Positions 34,602 to 37,035 of a DNA stretch of 37,035 bases are shown one piece after another. A model generated the notes under the pieces. That model had not been told where the DNA came from and made no database searches. It saw only the letters and a list, made by a program, of their open reading frames with translations. This DNA comes from a virus, in the IMG/VR virus record IMGVR_UViG_3300035182_001720, positions 1 through 37,035 of that record; one strand, given 5' to 3'. Positions within the stretch are counted from its first letter, which is position 1. Every line of letters starts with the position of its first letter. The position numbers and the translations under genes were made by a program.

Positions 34602-37035
34602 ATGATCTATTTGAAAAACATTGAAGCTGAAGGGGCCTTTTCTTTTGGTCCAATTGATGTGCCTTTAGCGAATCAAGGGTTGGTCCTTCTTACTGGCGCC
34701 AACTTGGATGACTTCGAAGGTAGCGTTGGCGGTGGAGCTTCAGCTTCAAGTGCTAATGGAGCTGGGAAGAGTGCTCTTCTGGACATCCTGACCCATAACA
34801 TCTTCGCTAACACGGGAAGAGGTGTTCGCAAGAACAGCATCATCAATACAGCAAGCTCTCGTGGATACTATTCCAAGCTGGCATTTAGCGTTGGAGCAGA
34901 TGAATACACTTTCTTGCAGAGTCGAAACCACGAAGAGTTTGGCACTTCCAATGTTTTGAAGAAGGGTGGCAAAGACTTAGCCATCAAAGGCTTGGAGGAG
35001 ACTCAAGAAGAGGTTTCTAGGATAATTGGATTAACTTTGGATGATTGGACTGCGACTACTTACCTGTCGCAGGGAGCCAAGCATCTATTCGTTCGCTCAG
35101 ATGGAAATGATGCCAAAAAGAGAATGCTGGCAAGAATCTTCAGTTTGGATTATAAGATCCAGTTGGAGAAATCCAAAGCAGCACTAGAGCAGACTCGGAC
35201 AGCATTGATTCAGTTAAAGAGTTCAATTAGCGCCACTAAGTCTCAGTTGCAGATTCAGCTTCAAGAATTGCCTTTTGCAGCCGAAGAGGATTACAACGCC
35301 AAGCTGTTAGAATTGAATGGCTTGATGAATGAAGCGAGAGAGAAGGTTCGCCTTCTAGAACTCGATCTCCAAGCTTATCATAACGCGAAAGTGGCTTCTT
35401 CAACAAAAGCAAACTACGCTAGCCATCTTCAAGAAATGTTTACGAATCTGGGTATTTGGCAAGGAGCCCTTCCTACACTGGCAGAGTTTGAAGCCTTTAT
35501 ATTGACCCACCAGACATCCTTGGACCAGGTAAACGAGCAGCTACGGAATGTGGTCCAATACATAGACGTGTTAGCTAAACGGGATCGGGCCCAAGAGGGA
35601 TTTGCTCCTTGGCGTGAGTCGAAGGAGTTCCAGGCTATTGGCAGTCTGAATGATCTCGAAGTTAGGCTCGCTACAGTTCAAGCAGAAGTGATTAGACTCC
35701 AGACGCTTTATAACTCTGGAAAGTGTTTCATTGAACTGGAAAGTTTGGCTCATGCAGCTGGCATCGATGCAGATGCATTGAAGCAAAGACAGAGAGATTT
35801 AGAAGCAAAGATTCAGACAGCTAAGGATGAAGTAGCATCTTTGAATAATATCGCGATTGCTGAAGATGGAAATTGGAAGAAAGTGGAAGCAGGAACCTGC
35901 TACGCTTGTCAACGACCTTACCCTCCTGAACTTCTGGCAGAAGCAAAGGCCAAGAATGAAAAAGCACAGCAAGACTTGAAGGACGCTAAGCAACGTCTTA
36001 CCGATATTGAAAAAGAAGTAAAGGACGAAATAGCAGCTCAGATTACGCCTTTCTTAAACGATTGGAGCTCGTATAATCTTCTGTGGACTCGGATTCATGA
36101 GCAAGATCGTCACTTTACCTCGGCTACCTATTCCACCAAGTTGAAAGAGCTTGGTGAGGAAGCTGTAAACTTGAAGGCGTTCATTACGAATGTGAAAGCC
36201 TGCAAAGCCGCTTATGAAGCAGTCATGGCGGTTGGCGAGATTACAGGGGATACAAATCAGTATATACACTACAAAGGCGATCTGGAAAATTCAAAGACGC
36301 AGTTTACGACCTTCTTGGCTAGCCTCCGAACGATTCGGACAACGCTTAAGAGCTACGAGGATCTGGTTGTTCCAGCAGCAAAAGCAGTTGATGAAGTGAT
36401 GGCAAAAGCACAGCTTAACAATCTTCGAACGGATGTAGAGAACCTCAATAGCGATATCGCAGTTTGGGAAAGAGATCTTCAGTTATTCAACGACTATACT
36501 GCTCAGCTTGCTAAGATCATGGCAAAAGAATCTGAAATTGATATACTGGAAACCAACGAGCAGATTTACAATGCTCTGTCCTACGCATTTGGACCGAAGG
36601 GCTTGATTGTTTCTAGACTCGAGATCATTTGCAAGTATCTCACAGAGCGGGTCAACTACTTTATTTCCAGAATTCTTCGAGAAAACATTACTGTCCAGTT
36701 TATGATGGATAGTGATAGCTTGGATCTGATCATTACGGTCAACGGCAAAGAGCGGGGCATTGGAAATCTTAGTGGTGGCGAGGCAGCGAAAGTTGGATTG
36801 GCCTGTATGTTTGGCCTCAGATCGCTTCTGCCTGAGCGCTACCAAACGAACATCTTGGTTCTAGATGAAGCTGATACTTTCTTGGATGAGAGAGTCAGAT
36901 ACGAACTAGTGGAAATCCTACAGTATCTTTTGAATTCAACAAATCTTGATTCGATTTTTGTTATTACTCACTCCACCACCGTTCAAGAGATGCAAGTTTG
37001 GAATACAAGAATCCATTGCATCAAAGAGAAGGGTA
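34602..37035 (+). CDS. SbcC/Rad50-like SMC-type ATPase (3' end cut by window)
   Basis: At least 811 residues, open to the window edge. It is the ATPase half of a recombination nuclease such as T4 gp46/47 or SbcCD, which processes DNA ends. Walker A is NGAGKS at about 52-57 (K56). A long coiled coil runs on both sides of a zinc hook CYAC (C433 and C436). The ABC signature LSGGE is at 723-727, and Walker B VLDEAD at about 753-758. The protein appears nearly complete at the end, at THSTTV and a few following residues. The nuclease partner gene (SbcD/gp47 type) is not in this window and may lie beyond it. GGAG lies 5 nt before the ATG. Confidence 0.92.
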   Translation, partial: MIYLKNIEAEGAFSFGPIDVPLANQGLVLLTGANLDDFEGSVGGGASASSANGAGKSALLDILTHNIFANTGRGVRKNSIINTASSRGYYSKLAFSVGADEYTFLQSRNHEEFGTSNVLKKGGKDLAIKGLEETQEEVSRIIGLTLDDWTATTYLSQGAKHLFVRSDGNDAKKRMLARIFSLDYKIQLEKSKAALEQTRTALIQLKSSISATKSQLQIQLQELPFAAEEDYNAKLLELNGLMNEAREKVRLLELDLQAYHNAKVASSTKANYASHLQEMFTNLGIWQGALPTLAEFEAFILTHQTSLDQVNEQLRNVVQYIDVLAKRDRAQEGFAPWRESKEFQAIGSLNDLEVRLATVQAEVIRLQTLYNSGKCFIELESLAHAAGIDADALKQRQRDLEAKIQTAKDEVASLNNIAIAEDGNWKKVEAGTCYACQRPYPPELLAEAKAKNEKAQQDLKDAKQRLTDIEKEVKDEIAAQITPFLNDWSSYNLLWTRIHEQDRHFTSATYSTKLKELGEEAVNLKAFITNVKACKAAYEAVMAVGEITGDTNQYIHYKGDLENSKTQFTTFLASLRTIRTTLKSYEDLVVPAAKAVDEVMAKAQLNNLRTDVENLNSDIAVWERDLQLFNDYTAQLAKIMAKESEIDILETNEQIYNALSYAFGPKGLIVSRLEIICKYLTERVNYFISRILRENITVQFMMDSDSLDLIITVNGKERGIGNLSGGEAAKVGLACMFGLRSLLPERYQTNILVLDEADTFLDERVRYELVEILQYLLNSTNLDSIFVITHSTTVQEMQVWNTRIHCIKEKG

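Noticed and set aside
1-37035. tRNA or rRNA genes
   Set aside because: No cloverleaf with a T-loop motif or rRNA segment was seen by eye in the gaps. A dedicated search could still find a divergent tRNA.

Overview
The window looks like part of a large tailed double-stranded DNA bacteriophage genome. It combines phage-type replication and recombination genes (DnaB-like helicase, 5'-3' flap exonuclease, SbcC/Rad50-like ATPase, DinG-like and UvrD-like helicases), tail-fibre-like proteins, DNA-modification genes, five free-standing homing-type endonucleases, and many small unknown genes packed with 1- or 4-base start/stop overlaps. No rRNA, tRNA, CRISPR array, integrase or transposase is visible. 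The host cannot be read from the sequence. Signal peptides, a lipobox and LPP20-like proteins point to a Gram-negative-type envelope (inference).

Layout. (1) 1-8601, + strand: DinG/XPD-like helicase, an unknown gene, a radical SAM/SPASM-like protein, two tiny genes, GTP cyclohydrolase I (folE), a DUF723/Vsr-like homing nuclease, a DpdA-like DNA guanine transglycosylase, and a possible degenerate helicase loader. FolE and DpdA are the first and last steps of 7-deazaguanine DNA modification. (2) 8560-11399: a GIY-YIG nuclease with an unlisted 53-residue MerR-like HTH gene coupled to its start (minus strand), a DnaB-like helicase (+), and an HNH nuclease (minus). (3) 11400-21443: a block that is mostly minus-strand and, through most of its length (about 12.6-20.7 kb), visibly more GC-rich. 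It holds a 50-bp tandem repeat, flap exonuclease, DUF2786 protein, a UvrD-like helicase split into two genes, a J-domain protein, a SWIM zinc-finger protein, a small membrane protein, two LPP20-like proteins and several unknowns. Five near-identical promoters (TTGATA-N16-TATACT type) head its transcription units. (4) 21586-25556, + strand: a sliding-clamp-like protein, an unknown gene, a third GIY-YIG nuclease, and a GnT1-like glycosyltransferase. (5) 25596-32018: two mucin-like Ser/Thr/Trp repeat proteins (+), then on the minus strand a membrane-anchored Nudix hydrolase, tail-fibre-like proteins and a hemerythrin-like protein. (6) 32060-37035, + strand: a secreted protein, small unknowns, a clamp-loader-delta-like protein and the start of an SbcC-like gene cut by the window edge.

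How it fits together. Replication and repair genes are spread over both strands. The clamp-like and delta-like proteins suggest a bacterial-type processivity system (inference). The GC-richer minus-strand block with consensus host-type promoters reads like an early or host-takeover region. The AT-richer genes often carry a different element, GGTTAnnnT, 22-29 nt before the start codon, which may be a second promoter class. The most interesting possibilities are the glycosyltransferase next to two mucin-like repeat proteins, the five-promoter regulon with one 15-bp perfect hairpin that can hide a ribosome binding site, the split UvrD helicase, the HTH/GIY-YIG pair and the phage hemerythrin-like gene.
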